From Parietichytrium sp. I65-24A (Eukaryota; Sar; Bigyra; Thraustochytrida; Thraustochytriidae): a stretch of 64,000 nucleotides of DNA. The stretch is from assembly GCA_012862575.1 (NCBI GenBank), contig BLSF01000005.1, positions 682,001 to 746,000 of the forward strand, read 5' to 3'. The translations under genes were made by a program, and so were the position numbers. Below the pieces are notes generated by a model, which was given only the letters and a program-made list of their open reading frames with translations, did not search any database and was not told the DNA's origin. This document shows, one piece after another, positions 1 through 9,362 of this stretch. Numbering within the stretch: position 1 is the first letter of the stretch; each line of letters begins with the position of its first letter.

Positions 1-1466
1 TTGCTACCATCTATATCGAGCTACTCTAGTCGAGGTGCACACACTACTAGTAACTAGCTACCACTTTAAATATCACTATCTACTAGAGTGCTAATACTAG
101 TAGTTAGCTAGCCGAGCTAGCCTCTAGAGAGAGTTAAAGGGGAGTAAAGTAGTTCGAGGTAGCTTTAGCTCTAGCTATGCTAGAGCAAGCGGTATGAATA
201 AAAATCTTACAGAACAAGACGGAACTAGCTAGCCCTATTGGGCATTCTGTGTTAGGTTAGCTAGAGACACGTTAGGTTTGGACAGCGCCGCGTAACGCTC
301 ACTCTGCTGAGGTCTCATCCCACAGGCGACTCGAACAGAACTAAGAGTCTTCCATAGTTTCAACGGGTCTTGACAAGCCACGTGGTAGCAAGTGAGGATT
401 TGGCTCTGAGACTACTGACACGCAAAATTGCTTTCTCTCCGCTTGCACGTCCTCGGGCCCTCGGGCCCACACATTTTAATGAGCCATTCGTACGCTAGTC
501 GAACATCATCCAAGAGTTACGTAAAAGTCTCATCCGGATGTGCATGAGTCAGTTCAACGATGGCTTCACAATCTCGCCAAACAGGTAATTCCTCGCTGAT
601 GGCGCCCAAATTGAGATGGAAATACAAGGCCGCCCGGAGAGATGTTTGAGGTCTGAAAGTCGTTCTGGCATCTGGCAAATCTTCTCAGGCTCATTAATTT
701 ACATGCTGATCGTTGGTCGCCCAAGAGTAAGTATTTTTAATTATTAAAAATACTATGAATTATTGAACAGTATTTGAGAATATTTGAGGGGATGGACATT
801 CGAATCGCAGAGCAAAGAACTACTCGCCAAACACACAGTGTTTTTCGAAAAAAGAAAAAAAAAAAACAATCCTCCGTCAGTACGTGTCGATAAAGAACGC
901 TGGCCCGATCAACTGCAAGGAAAGAGCCCATATTTTTGTAGTACGGAAACGGAACTCAAAAAAATAGCTTCTATAATCTGCAATCTGAGTTCTTGGAAAT
1001 GGTTCTAACTCGAGCGAATGAGAACCATCTCTCTCCTTCGTCCCAGCTCCATCATCTAAATAAAGCAACATTACTGTAATACATAGACACTCAATACAAC
1101 TTGGCACACCATTAGTAGCCTTCTTACTCAGTTTCACTATCATTCGTTATTAGCGTTTGAAAAAGGCTACCAGCAGAGGGTCAGAGTATTCAGTAGGTAA
1201 CGCTACACTGTTCAATTTCTCAGGCCTCCTCCTCACACAAGTTCAAACTTGAGAGTGCCTGCGTACTGAGCGCGCACGTACGCGGACGTATGTGGAGGAG
1301 CTTGCGTGGAACAACGGTCGAGTTCTTCAAGCTGGTGTCTCTCTCTCTCTCAGCCGCAACGCCACGTCCTCGCGTAGTTAGGTCCTTACGGCCTCACGGC
1401 CTCACGACTTGACAGGTGTGTGGGGATCCGACCGAATCTTGCGATTGTCCCGCTCCCTCTCGACAT
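1..1466. other. Gene-free upstream region, CTAG-rich at its left end
   Basis: No credible gene was found; open frames here are short, overlapping and without recognisable domains. The first 240 bases hold about a dozen CTAG tetranucleotides, roughly ten times the chance level. A short CT run lies near 1339-1352. Confidence 0.6.
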
Positions 1467-1740
1467 TCTGCGTGCGTTGTCACGTGCTTTCATCCGTTTG
1501 CGACAGTGACGGTTTTGAGACGCTCCCATCTTCCATAAGTTTGCAACAGATTTTGTCTGCGTGCGTTGTCACGTGCTTTCATCCGTTTGCTACAGTGACG
1601 GTTTTGAGACGCTCCCATCTTCCATAGGTTTGCAACAGATTTTGTCTGCGTGCGTTGTCACGTGCTTTTCATCCGTTTGCGACAGTGACAGTTTTGAGTC
1701 GCTTCCATCTTCCATCTTCCATAGGTTTGCAACAGATTTC
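1467..1740 (+). repeat. Three tandem 89-bp repeats, each with CACGTG
   Basis: Three near-identical copies begin at about 1467, 1556 and 1645 (period 89). The third carries a one-base insertion and diverges at its end. Each copy contains one CACGTG palindrome (1481-1486, 1570-1575, 1659-1664). The array lies 130-400 bases before the RAD18-like start codon, so it probably belongs to that promoter or 5' leader. CACGTG is the classic bHLH/bZIP (E-box/G-box) core; binding here is inference. A frame stays open through the array, but it begins with GTG and has no similarity to RAD18 N-termini, so I treat the array as non-coding. Confidence 0.85.
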
Positions 1741-1872
1741 GTCCGTTTGAATAGGTTTGCGGCAGCGTGGGCGGGTCCGACTTTTGGTGATTTGGTTGGT
1801 TTTTGGAGGTGCGAGAGTGTTGTATCATCACGCAGGCTCAGGTGGTCGAGGGTCCTCGCGAGAGCGCTCTCC

Positions 1873-3402
1873 ATGCGCGTGGCGCAGGCGGCGATGGAGC
1901 ATGCAGATCACGCAGATGAAGAGGCGGAAGCGTGGGCGAAGAGCACGGTGGCCAAGCACTTGAGCGCGGTGGATGGTGCCCTTCGGTGTCCCATCTGCCA
2001 GGAATTGTTTGACGGCGCTGCTTCTCTGGCGCAATGCGGCCACACATTCTGCGCCGAATGCGTACGAAGAGCGCTCGCAGCGAAGGCCGAATGCCCCAGC
2101 TGCCGCCAACCCACGTCCAGCGTGCACATCGCGCCGAATAGAGCCATCGCGGCGGTGGTGAGGGCGTTCCGCGCTTGCTCAGACGGCATGCGCAAGGATG
2201 CAGCCGTGAACCTCACCGATGGCAAGCTGACTTTTGGCCCCGCGGCCAAGCTGGAAGACGCAAACTCTGTGCGAGCGGACGCGGACGGTGATGCAGACTG
2301 CGCTCCTGATTCTGATGCGGACGGTGGGTCGAACGGTTCCGAAAATGACAAGGGGAGTGAGAATGGGAAGGTTGTCGCTGAGCTGAAGGAAGATGGGGGC
2401 AGAGACGGAGCTGGCGGTGAGGCATCTGGGCAGGACGGTGTGCGTAAACGGGTCACGCATGTCATATATCACATGACAAAGGAGAAAGCACTTAGAACGA
2501 TGCTCCGCGAGATCGGGCTGCCCACGACGGGGCCGAAGGACATGCTGGTGGAGCGGCACCGGGAGTATGCTTTACTGTTGAATGCGGCGCTGGACAAGAC
2601 CGGGGTGGTCTCTCCGAGGCAGCAGGCGAAGATTAGGGCGCAGGTGCTGGACAAGGAGCGAATGTTGTGCAAGAGTCGCAAGGTGCAAAGCTTGCTCGAG
2701 ATGAAGACCTTCGAGAAGCTCGTGGCTAAACCGTCGTTTTGGAAAGCGTACTGGCGCCTCGTTCGTGGCATTCTAGCGAGGGAGAAGGAGGCTGCAAAAC
2801 ACACCAAATTGAGGGAAAACATGGCCAAATTTCGACCCAAACGAGCGAAGGGCAAGAAGCGCAAACGACCGGCTGTTCAAGACAACACTAAATCCAAACG
2901 AATCAAGCGGCAAGAGAGCAGAGAGGGGCAATCAACAGCGCAGCCTGCCAATTTGGCGGAGAAGAGAGTCGTTGCCAGGAACGGGAAAACCCCTCTCGAT
3001 CGCGGGTGTTGGAGGAAGCTCTACTCTGCGCGTCACGATGTATTCATTCACTTCAATCCCGACTCCAACGAGGTTATTGTAGAGGGAAACGGACAGGACA
3101 TTGCAAAGTCCACAACTGAACCTTCAACCCCAATTGTTAGCTCAGACATGCAGACAGCGAGTCTTCCTGTCATCGAGCTTGTCGATGACGACGCGGATGA
3201 TAGCAGCGACACGGCACCGACGCCGGAGACGTCAAAGGATTGGAATTGCCCATGTTGTACTTATCTCAATCCCCGCTCCAAGTCGAAGTGCGAAATGTGC
3301 ACAACGCCACGCCCTGGAAAGTCAAAGGATAAGGCCAGCTCTGCGTTTGGAACGCGGAAGGCCACCTCGATGATAGAATTTCTGAAGAGATCCTCAGCTT
3401 AA
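1873..3402 (+). CDS. RAD18: RAD18-like E3 ubiquitin ligase (RING, SAP, RanBP2-type zinc finger)
   Basis: Probable E3 ligase of post-replication repair, which with RAD6 mono-ubiquitinates PCNA at stalled forks. The 509-residue product has a C3HC4 RING at about 39-77 (C39, C42, C55, H57, C60, C63, C74, C77) close to the N-terminus, as in RAD18. A SAP-type DNA-binding segment lies at about 195-240 (key words LREIGLP and RHREY), followed by a basic, NLS-rich stretch. A four-cysteine RanBP2-type finger lies at about 456-478. The C2HC UBZ finger expected between RING and SAP is not visible. The last residues (ATSMIEFL, about 497-504) resemble a degenerate PCNA-interacting box. The start at 1873 is the first ATG after the tandem repeats; ATG 1894 has a better context and would remove seven residues. 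Converges with the sterol desaturase gene. The RING/SAP order makes RAD18 the best fit; another RING-SAP ligase is possible. Confidence 0.75.
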   Translation: MRVAQAAMEHADHADEEAEAWAKSTVAKHLSAVDGALRCPICQELFDGAASLAQCGHTFCAECVRRALAAKAECPSCRQPTSSVHIAPNRAIAAVVRAFRACSDGMRKDAAVNLTDGKLTFGPAAKLEDANSVRADADGDADCAPDSDADGGSNGSENDKGSENGKVVAELKEDGGRDGAGGEASGQDGVRKRVTHVIYHMTKEKALRTMLREIGLPTTGPKDMLVERHREYALLLNAALDKTGVVSPRQQAKIRAQVLDKERMLCKSRKVQSLLEMKTFEKLVAKPSFWKAYWRLVRGILAREKEAAKHTKLRENMAKFRPKRAKGKKRKRPAVQDNTKSKRIKRQESREGQSTAQPANLAEKRVVARNGKTPLDRGCWRKLYSARHDVFIHFNPDSNEVIVEGNGQDIAKSTTEPSTPIVSSDMQTASLPVIELVDDDADDSSDTAPTPETSKDWNCPCCTYLNPRSKSKCEMCTTPRPGKSKDKASSAFGTRKATSMIEFLKRSSA

Positions 3403-3691
3403 AGCGGCATGATGCATACCGGTCCTGACTGTGTAAAATAGTCTTGGTTAGATTTTTTAAAATTTTTAAAATTTTTGAAAAAAGGATTCGTTCGGCTAGC
3501 TTGTTCATCAATCAATTGATCAGTCTCTGTCTTTTTTTCCTTTTAAAATTTTTAGATTGGGTACTCGTAATGAATTTGAGAGAGGAGGCTGAAGCCTATC
3601 GGCCAACACATCTTGCGCCGATGAATGCATTTTTTGAAAAGGTTGCGTTATCGAGGATACAAGGTTTCGAAATTTGATTGTATAGGCATTA

Positions 3692-4522
3692 TCACAGAGA
3701 CTTGGTTTTCGCGACCTCATCCAATGGACCTTTGCCGAGTTGAGAGCTGGGCTTTCGATATGTTCCCCCAATCCGATCCCAAAAGGTGAAGTACTGGCCG
3801 TGGTTGTAGTTGAAGTACAGGTGATGGTCAATGTGATGAGCATCGCCATTGACAATCTCAGAGAGAAAGGATGGCACCGCGAATTGGAAGAAATCGCCGC
3901 TATGAATCATGATTGTCCACATGTTGACGAATACAAAGAGGCCCAAATGCAGCCACTTGTTGATCGGCATCACGAAAACGAACAAGCTGTATGAAATGCC
4001 TTGCGCGAACCCGTCAAACGGGTTAAACGCGTGGCTTGCAAAGGGCGTGCAAACGAGCCATCGGTGGTGCTCCTTGTGAACGTGTTTGTAGATTCGCGGG
4101 TGATGAAGGCCGCGATGCACCCAATAGATGATGCAGTCGTTCCACATCATAAAGCAGAAAATGCTCCACAAGGTGTACTGCCATGATCGTTCGTAGATAG
4201 AGTCATACAGCTTGGTGAGGCCGCGGACTTCGCAAACAAAGAAGGGCAGATTCAAAAGACACATTATTGGGATGGACTTGGCTGCCACATCAATCTCTTT
4301 CCAGATCTGATCCTTCTGCATCTTGGGGTGTTGCAGCAGCCTCTTGTCGTACACCGTTTCATAGCACAGATACGCTCCTCCAAAGTACAGCAAGTATCCG
4401 CCAATGCAGGTGAGCACCAGCAAGCTCACACTCTGTCTCGTCCAGTCGTCCTCGGCCCAAGTCTTTGGGTACACATACGGCGTGAGCACATGCTCATCCA
4501 CCACGGCCAGAATCTCGTCCAT
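3692..4522 (-). CDS. SC5D: Sterol C5-desaturase (lathosterol oxidase, ERG3/SC5D)
   Basis: ER-membrane di-iron oxidase that introduces the C5(6) double bond into sterols late in sterol synthesis. The 276-residue protein matches animal SC5D along its whole length, including the N-terminal TPYVYP and TWAEDD words. The three histidine clusters that bind the iron pair are intact: H136-RGL-HH, H149-KE-HH and HH-ID-HH at 229-234. The family words ASHAFNP and GQYFTFWDRIGG are also present. Hydrophobic segments lie near 32-55, 83-97, 117-135 and 176-205. The start ATG at 4522 gives a length and N-terminus like those of family members. It is transcribed divergently from UPF1 about 1 kb away. Nothing is truncated. 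Confidence 0.95.
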   Translation of the reverse strand: MDEILAVVDEHVLTPYVYPKTWAEDDWTRQSVSLLVLTCIGGYLLYFGGAYLCYETVYDKRLLQHPKMQKDQIWKEIDVAAKSIPIMCLLNLPFFVCEVRGLTKLYDSIYERSWQYTLWSIFCFMMWNDCIIYWVHRGLHHPRIYKHVHKEHHRWLVCTPFASHAFNPFDGFAQGISYSLFVFVMPINKWLHLGLFVFVNMWTIMIHSGDFFQFAVPSFLSEIVNGDAHHIDHHLYFNYNHGQYFTFWDRIGGTYRKPSSQLGKGPLDEVAKTKSL

Positions 4523-5447
4523 CTCAGCGCACCTCCGCTCCTACACTTCCGCCAAAAGCACCCAAATGTCCAAAGCAAAACCGCCTGCACTTCGCCGTCG
4601 ATATGTCTTTGCTCCTGCCTCTTGCCTCTTGCCTATTGCCTCAAGCAGCACAGCACACAACTCCGACCGAACACGTGACAACACACAGACAGACAGACAA
4701 GCAGATAAGCGACTGACACTTGGAAAGAATGTAGCAATCACAGCGCACAGTGTGCTCTCTTGGCTTGCTTAAGCTTTGCTTGCAAGACCTTTCTTGGGTC
4801 GAAAGTTGTCGAAAGTTGTCGAAAGAAAGGACTGAAGGTCTTTTGCAAACCAACTAACAGCAAATGAATGCGCCATCGCTTGGCAGAGCGGAACTACTCT
4901 TTCAGCACATTCAGTTAGATAAGTATTATGAACTTGTATGTGCGGAACGAAAAGGCAGAGCCCGAGGTGCTAGTCTCGGTATAAGGTCCGTTATCACAGA
5001 AACTGCATCTCCGACGGATGTCTCGGTACGAATATCGGAGCTTTTTTAAATGAACGACCCCGGCGCGAAATCTATTCGCCCTACGAAAATCGCAACAAAC
5101 CACTCCCTCTCTCTCAACTCTCTCACCACCGAGCGCGACTCCTATCGATATCCTTATCCGACCCCTACTCCGCCACCGTGTGGCCTAGGACCTCCTACTC
5201 ACCGCACTACGCACTACTTGAGAGTCCCCGCGTACACCGAGCAGACCCGTTTCTAGTAACGTCCATCTAGAGCCAGCTAGCGCGTACCACTAACCAATCT
5301 CTGCCATCTGTCCTCCTGGCTACGGACAATAGCAGAGGAGCAGCCTAGCCGTGGGACTAGTAACCCACTCCGCAAGTGAAAGAAACAAACCTCAGTGTCA
5401 CTAAAGAAAGAAGAGAGAAAAGGAAAGAAAGAAAGAAAAGGAAAGGA

Positions 5448-5491
<44 letters not shown>

Positions 5492-5509
5492 AGAGAGAAA
5501 AGGAGAGAG
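4523..5509. other. Divergent promoter region between SC5D and UPF1
   Basis: No gene recognised. It holds a short tandem of TCGAAAGTTG at about 4799-4829 and a GAAA tract ending at the UPF1 start codon. CTAG words cluster at 5250-5360. Both flanking genes must be promoted from here. Confidence 0.6.
5400..5508 (+). repeat. GAAA microsatellite in the UPF1 5' leader
   Basis: An almost pure purine tract, mostly GAAA/AAAG units with a few GG and GAG interruptions, runs up to one base before the UPF1 ATG. Its position makes it part of the untranslated leader, or of the core promoter if transcription starts very close to the ATG. Confidence 0.9.
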
Positions 5510-8500
5510 ATGGAGTCGCAGTTGGTGTTCGAAGAGGACGAAGAAGGGCAGGACGAGGTTCTAGTGCTGCGTCCGGAAGGCGAAGACGGAGGAGAAGGGT
5601 TCCGCGGGTACAGTGGGTACAGCGGGTACAGCAGTGGGTATAATGGGTACGACGCGCGAGTGGAGAACGGGCAAGTTGTGGACGGTAGCAGCGACGTGTT
5701 GTTGGGCGCGGCGCAAAGCAAAGGATTTGAAAATGCGGAAGATGGCGAAGACGCCGACGAAGAAGAAGAGGCTGGGCCCGAGCATGCGTGCCGGTACTGC
5801 GGGATTGCCGAGCCGTCGAGCGTGGTCCGTTGCATTGAGTCCGGATATTGGTTTTGCAATGGCAGCGGCGAAACCAGCGCGTCGCACATTGTGCATCATC
5901 TGGTGAGGTCAAGGAATAAGGAGATATGCCTGCACCCAAGGAGTCCGCTGGGGGAGACCATCGTGGAGTGCTATCAGTGTTCAAATAGAAATGTGTTCAC
6001 TATGGGGTTCATTCCCGCCAAGGGCGAGGATGTTGTGGTGCTATTGTGCAGAGCGTGCTTGGGGATGTCTTCGCTCAAGGATCTGGGATGGAACATTGAA
6101 TCTTGGACGCCTCTTATTAGTGATCGGCAGTTGGTCTCCTGGCTGGTTAAGATTCCAGACAGTGAAGAGGACGTCGCGACTGCGAACGCCATCACCACGG
6201 CACAGATCAACAAGTTAGAAGATATGTGGAAGAACAACCCAGTCGCTGATCTCGCGGACTTGGGCCCGAATGCAGGGGAGGACGAAGCGGAGCCGGTTCG
6301 GGCAACTTACGAGAATGGATTCGAGTTTCAGCGCATTTTCGGTCCACTGGTCCAATTGGAAGCTGACTATGATCGCGAGATGAAGGGGCAGATGAAGGAG
6401 GACAATGTGTCGGTGCGCTGGAAGACTGGCGACATCTCTGGGCGTGTAAGCGCCGTATTGCACTTCAACGCTGCCATGTTCGAAGCTCTTCGTATCACGA
6501 TTGGCGATGAACTCATGCTGACACTGAGCAAGCATCTTATCTCTGACTCTGATCCAAAAGACCTGATCATGGCAAAGATCATTGAAGCGGAAAACAATAT
6601 CAAGGGGAAGCGCGGTGCGATGCAGGCTGCTGCGAACGCAAACAAGCGGAAGAAAGACTGGAGCGCAACTGGTACAGTAGTACACATTGACGATGATGGG
6701 GAAATCACGCTGGAGCTACGAACAAAGGACAATGTGCCTCTTCATATTGACAGCGGGTACTCTGTGCAGTTTGTTTGGAAGCCAATCACTTTTGATCGCA
6801 TGCAGTCCGCTCTGAAAAGATTCGCCACGGTCGACTCTTCCGTTAGTGGATATTTGTATCACAAGCTTCTCGGCCATGTTGTGGACGAGCAAACACTGAA
6901 CGTGGACATTCCCTCGCGGGTTAGCGTTAAAGGTCTCCCAGAACTGAACGAATCACAGGCCGAAGCCATTCGGCAAGTGATGTCCAAGCCACTTGCATTA
7001 ATTCAAGGCCCGCCGGGAACTGGCAAGACCGTCACATCCGCGTCGCTGATTTATCATATGGTGAAGCAAAGCAAGGGTGAACAGGTTCTGGTGTGTGCTC
7101 CTAGCAACGTCGCAGTGGACCAACTCACGGAGAAGCTGGATCGAGCAGGGCTGAAAGTCGTTAGGCTGGCAGCGAAATCACGGGAACACCTGGACAGCTC
7201 TATCGAGCACCTGACCTTGCACCATATTATTGTGAACCTTGGCGGCTCATTGTCTGCTCAACTGAAGAAGCTTCTTCAAAAGAAGGAGGAGTCTGGGAAC
7301 CAGCTCAGCAACCCTGACCGTAAAAAGCTCAATAAGCTCAGGCGGGCTCTCGAATCTCAAGTTCTCCGCGCTGCTGACGTGATTTGCTGCACTTGCTCTG
7401 GTGCTGGAGACCCTCGCCTCGCAGGTTGTACCTTCAAGCGAGTCCTGCTGGACGAAGCCACCCAAGCGACTGAGCCCGAGAGTCTGATTCCAATTGTGAT
7501 GGGCTGCAAGCACTTTGTGTTGGTCGGGGACCATTGTCAGCTTGGCCCTGTCGTAATGTGCAAAAAGGCAGCCAACGCTGGCTTGAACTCCTCTCTGTTT
7601 GAGCGCCTTGTCTGTCTCGGTCTGAGACCCATTCGACTGACCATCCAATATCGTATGCATCCGTGTTTGTCAGAGTTTCCTTCGAATACTTTCTACGAAG
7701 GATCTTTGCAAAATGGAGTGTCCGAGGCTGATCGAATCAAGGAGTCTGTAGACTTCCCTTGGCCAAACAAGTCCAAGCCGATGATGTTTCTTGCCTGTGT
7801 TGGAGCGGAAGAGCTTTCGAGCAGTGGAACATCCTTCTTGAACCGGACGGAAGCATCCAATTGTGAACGAATTGTAACCGCACTGCTTCGAGGAGGCGTA
7901 GTGCCGGATCAGATTGGAGTCATCACGCCTTACGAGGGTCAGAGGCAGTACATTATGCAGCATTTACAGAGGCACGGGCCATTGAAGTTGCACTTGTACA
8001 GAGACATTGAGGTCTCGTCTGTGGATGCGTTTCAGGGCCGCGAGAAAGACTACATCATTCTCAGTTGCGTGCGCTCGAACGAAAAGCAAGGAATTGGGTT
8101 CTTGAATGATCCTAGGCGACTGAATGTCGCCCTCACGCGCGCCAAGTATGGCCTCGTAGTTCTGGGAAACCCTCGGGTTCTCGCTAAGAGGCCACTTTGG
8201 AGCACTTTGCTCCAGCATTTTCAAGGACTCGACCTTCTATGCGAAGGCTCGCTTTCGAATCTTCAAGTCAGTCTTATGAAGTTCCAAAAGGGCAAGAGGT
8301 ATTACCGGGACAGAAGACAGAGAATGTTTGAGGAAAGGGCTTCGACAGCATTTTCCGGGGACGTGTCGAATCCTTTTGGAGAAGCCAAGGCAAAGTATCA
8401 AGAACCGACCTTCGACTCGCGCCACGATCCGAGATACGGCGGCGAATCTCATGTGCGCCAGGTACCAGCCCATCAGTTCTTACAGGGACCAACGATCCCC

Positions 8501-8890
8501 ATGCCACAGATCAATGTACCCCAAGGCAGCAATGAGTTCCAGTTCCCACCGTTGTACTCGCAAACGAACGACAACACTCAGCAGGCAACTCAAACCCAAG
8601 GACTACCGAGGTTCAAAGGTTATGGCGACTTTGACTATGCCATGCCTCCTTCACAAGCGCCTGCTTCCCAGTTTCCAAGCACTCAATATCCTCCAATGGA
8701 CGCGCACGAGCCTGCTTTCACTCAAAATATCCAGTTCACTCAGGAGTCCCAGATGCTGTCTCGTCAGCCCTTAACCCAGGCCGCGAGGAACTTTGCGTCT
8801 CAATCTCAGTACCCGCTCACTCAGCAGCAAACCCAATTGCATTCTCAATCCCAGTCGCAGTACCATTTTCAAGATGAAGATGATGAGTAG
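5510..8890 (+). CDS. UPF1: UPF1 RNA helicase, nonsense-mediated decay
   Basis: ATP-dependent 5'-3' RNA helicase at the centre of nonsense-mediated mRNA decay. The 1126-residue product is as long as human UPF1. After an acidic N-terminus with GYSGYS-type repeats comes the Cys/His-rich UPF2-binding domain (about 90-185, starting CRYCG). The SF1 helicase core follows: Walker A GPPGTGKT near 500-507, DEATQA near 648, GDHCQLGPVV, QYRMHP near 713, DAFQGREKDYIILSC and NVALTRAKYGLVVLGNP. The 120-residue tail is full of SQ and TQ pairs, the pattern phosphorylated by SMG1-type kinases in animals; that use here is inference. ATG 5510 follows a GAAA leader tract. No frameshift or lost motif was seen. Confidence 0.97.
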   Translation: MESQLVFEEDEEGQDEVLVLRPEGEDGGEGFRGYSGYSGYSSGYNGYDARVENGQVVDGSSDVLLGAAQSKGFENAEDGEDADEEEEAGPEHACRYCGIAEPSSVVRCIESGYWFCNGSGETSASHIVHHLVRSRNKEICLHPRSPLGETIVECYQCSNRNVFTMGFIPAKGEDVVVLLCRACLGMSSLKDLGWNIESWTPLISDRQLVSWLVKIPDSEEDVATANAITTAQINKLEDMWKNNPVADLADLGPNAGEDEAEPVRATYENGFEFQRIFGPLVQLEADYDREMKGQMKEDNVSVRWKTGDISGRVSAVLHFNAAMFEALRITIGDELMLTLSKHLISDSDPKDLIMAKIIEAENNIKGKRGAMQAAANANKRKKDWSATGTVVHIDDDGEITLELRTKDNVPLHIDSGYSVQFVWKPITFDRMQSALKRFATVDSSVSGYLYHKLLGHVVDEQTLNVDIPSRVSVKGLPELNESQAEAIRQVMSKPLALIQGPPGTGKTVTSASLIYHMVKQSKGEQVLVCAPSNVAVDQLTEKLDRAGLKVVRLAAKSREHLDSSIEHLTLHHIIVNLGGSLSAQLKKLLQKKEESGNQLSNPDRKKLNKLRRALESQVLRAADVICCTCSGAGDPRLAGCTFKRVLLDEATQATEPESLIPIVMGCKHFVLVGDHCQLGPVVMCKKAANAGLNSSLFERLVCLGLRPIRLTIQYRMHPCLSEFPSNTFYEGSLQNGVSEADRIKESVDFPWPNKSKPMMFLACVGAEELSSSGTSFLNRTEASNCERIVTALLRGGVVPDQIGVITPYEGQRQYIMQHLQRHGPLKLHLYRDIEVSSVDAFQGREKDYIILSCVRSNEKQGIGFLNDPRRLNVALTRAKYGLVVLGNPRVLAKRPLWSTLLQHFQGLDLLCEGSLSNLQVSLMKFQKGKRYYRDRRQRMFEERASTAFSGDVSNPFGEAKAKYQEPTFDSRHDPRYGGESHVRQVPAHQFLQGPTIPMPQINVPQGSNEFQFPPLYSQTNDNTQQATQTQGLPRFKGYGDFDYAMPPSQAPASQFPSTQYPPMDAHEPAFTQNIQFTQESQMLSRQPLTQAARNFASQSQYPLTQQQTQLHSQSQSQYHFQDEDDE

Positions 8891-9249
8891 GACCTGAGTT
8901 GTTATCCAATCAAATTTGCACCTTGACGCTATATTATTGTTTACTTTTCCCTTTCTGATAATCTCTGCATTCTGTCCATGACCTTTGATTGCAGATTTGT
9001 TCAGAATTCAGAACAATCCTGCATTCGGTTCACGAACTGATGATTGTAAAAAGTCGTTTTCCTTTAAAACAAAAAAAACCTTCGTTACGAACTGACACAT
9101 TCTGAAAAACTCATTGAAAATCTATCTATAGAGAGACTGATCAAACGAGCACAAGTGGCGCAGCCGACATGTGCAAGCCCGTATTCTGTGGCGAAACGAA
9201 TAAATATTTCAAGTTTATATAAGTCTTTTCCCTCCAAGGCATCAACCAA
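8891..9249. other. Intergenic, 3' of UPF1, upstream of tRNA
   Basis: AT-rich stretch with no open frame of note. It presumably contains the UPF1 3' UTR and the upstream promoter of the permuted tRNA. Confidence 0.5.
9214..9222 (+). promoter_or_regulatory. TATA-like box upstream of the permuted tRNA
   Basis: TTTATATAA lies about 28-36 bases before the leader helix (9250). That spacing would place transcription start just ahead of the predicted pre-tRNA. An upstream TATA could matter here because the internal A and B boxes are in reversed order. Position and sequence are seen; function is inferred. Confidence 0.45.
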
Positions 9250-9266
9250 GTAGTTCAGCGTGAGAA

Positions 9267-9348
9267 CGCGGGAGACCCGGGTTCAATTCCCGGTCGTGGA
9301 ATAGTTTCTAATCCGCGATAGTATAGTGGTAAGTATCCCCGCCTGTCA
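9267..9348 (+). tRNA. Circularly permuted tRNA-Asp(GUC) gene
   Basis: The 3' half (9267-9300: position 38 C, anticodon 3' stem GCGGG, variable AGAC, T arm CCGGG-TTCAATT-CCCGG, acceptor TCGTGGA) stands before the 5' half (9312-9348: acceptor TCCGCGA, TA, D arm GTAT-AGTGGTAA-GTAT, C, anticodon stem CCCGC, loop CTGTCA). An 11-base spacer separates them. Joined 5' half to 3' half they give a complete cloverleaf: the acceptor has 7 pairs with one G-U, the anticodon stem 5 pairs and the T stem 5 pairs. The anticodon is GTC (9345-9347), and the sequence is very close to standard eukaryotic tRNA-Asp. The junction falls between positions 37 and 38, where eukaryotic tRNA introns sit. The discriminator base would be A9301, although eukaryotic tRNA-Asp normally has G73. 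No matching half lies upstream or downstream to make an ordinary gene. Confidence 0.85.
9280..9329 (+). promoter_or_regulatory. Internal Pol III B box and A box in reversed order
   Basis: A B-box-like GGTTCAATTCC (9280-9290, one mismatch to consensus) precedes a full A-box match TAGTATAGTGG (9319-9329). In a normal tRNA gene the A box comes first. The swap is a direct consequence of the permutation. Confidence 0.7.
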
Positions 9349-9362
9349 ATAGCTGGATTACA

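Larger units (their letters stand above)
9250..9361 (+). ncRNA. Predicted permuted pre-tRNA with leader-trailer helix
   Basis: The ten bases before the 3' half (9250-9259, GTAGTTCAGC) pair with ten bases after the 5' half (9352-9361, GCTGGATTAC): eight Watson-Crick and two G-U pairs without interruption. Between this helix and the anticodon stem lie 8 and 9 bases. C9343 can pair with G9264, leaving a 3-base bulge AAC in front of the anticodon stem. This resembles the anticodon-intron pair and bulge recognised by the eukaryotic tRNA endonuclease. Splicing would give a circular RNA, then opened at the 11-base spacer by RNase P and RNase Z. Pairing is read from the sequence; processing is inferred from permuted tRNAs of red and green algae. 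Confidence 0.7.

Noticed and set aside
1561-1872. N-terminal extension of the RAD18-like frame through the 89-bp repeats
   Set aside because: It begins with GTG, is repetitive DNA and has no match to RAD18 N-termini, which start close to the RING.
9312-9361. Ordinary intron-containing tRNA-Asp with its 3' half further downstream
   Set aside because: No second GCGGGAGAC or T arm follows before or after the T5 terminator, and no 5' half precedes the upstream 3' half.
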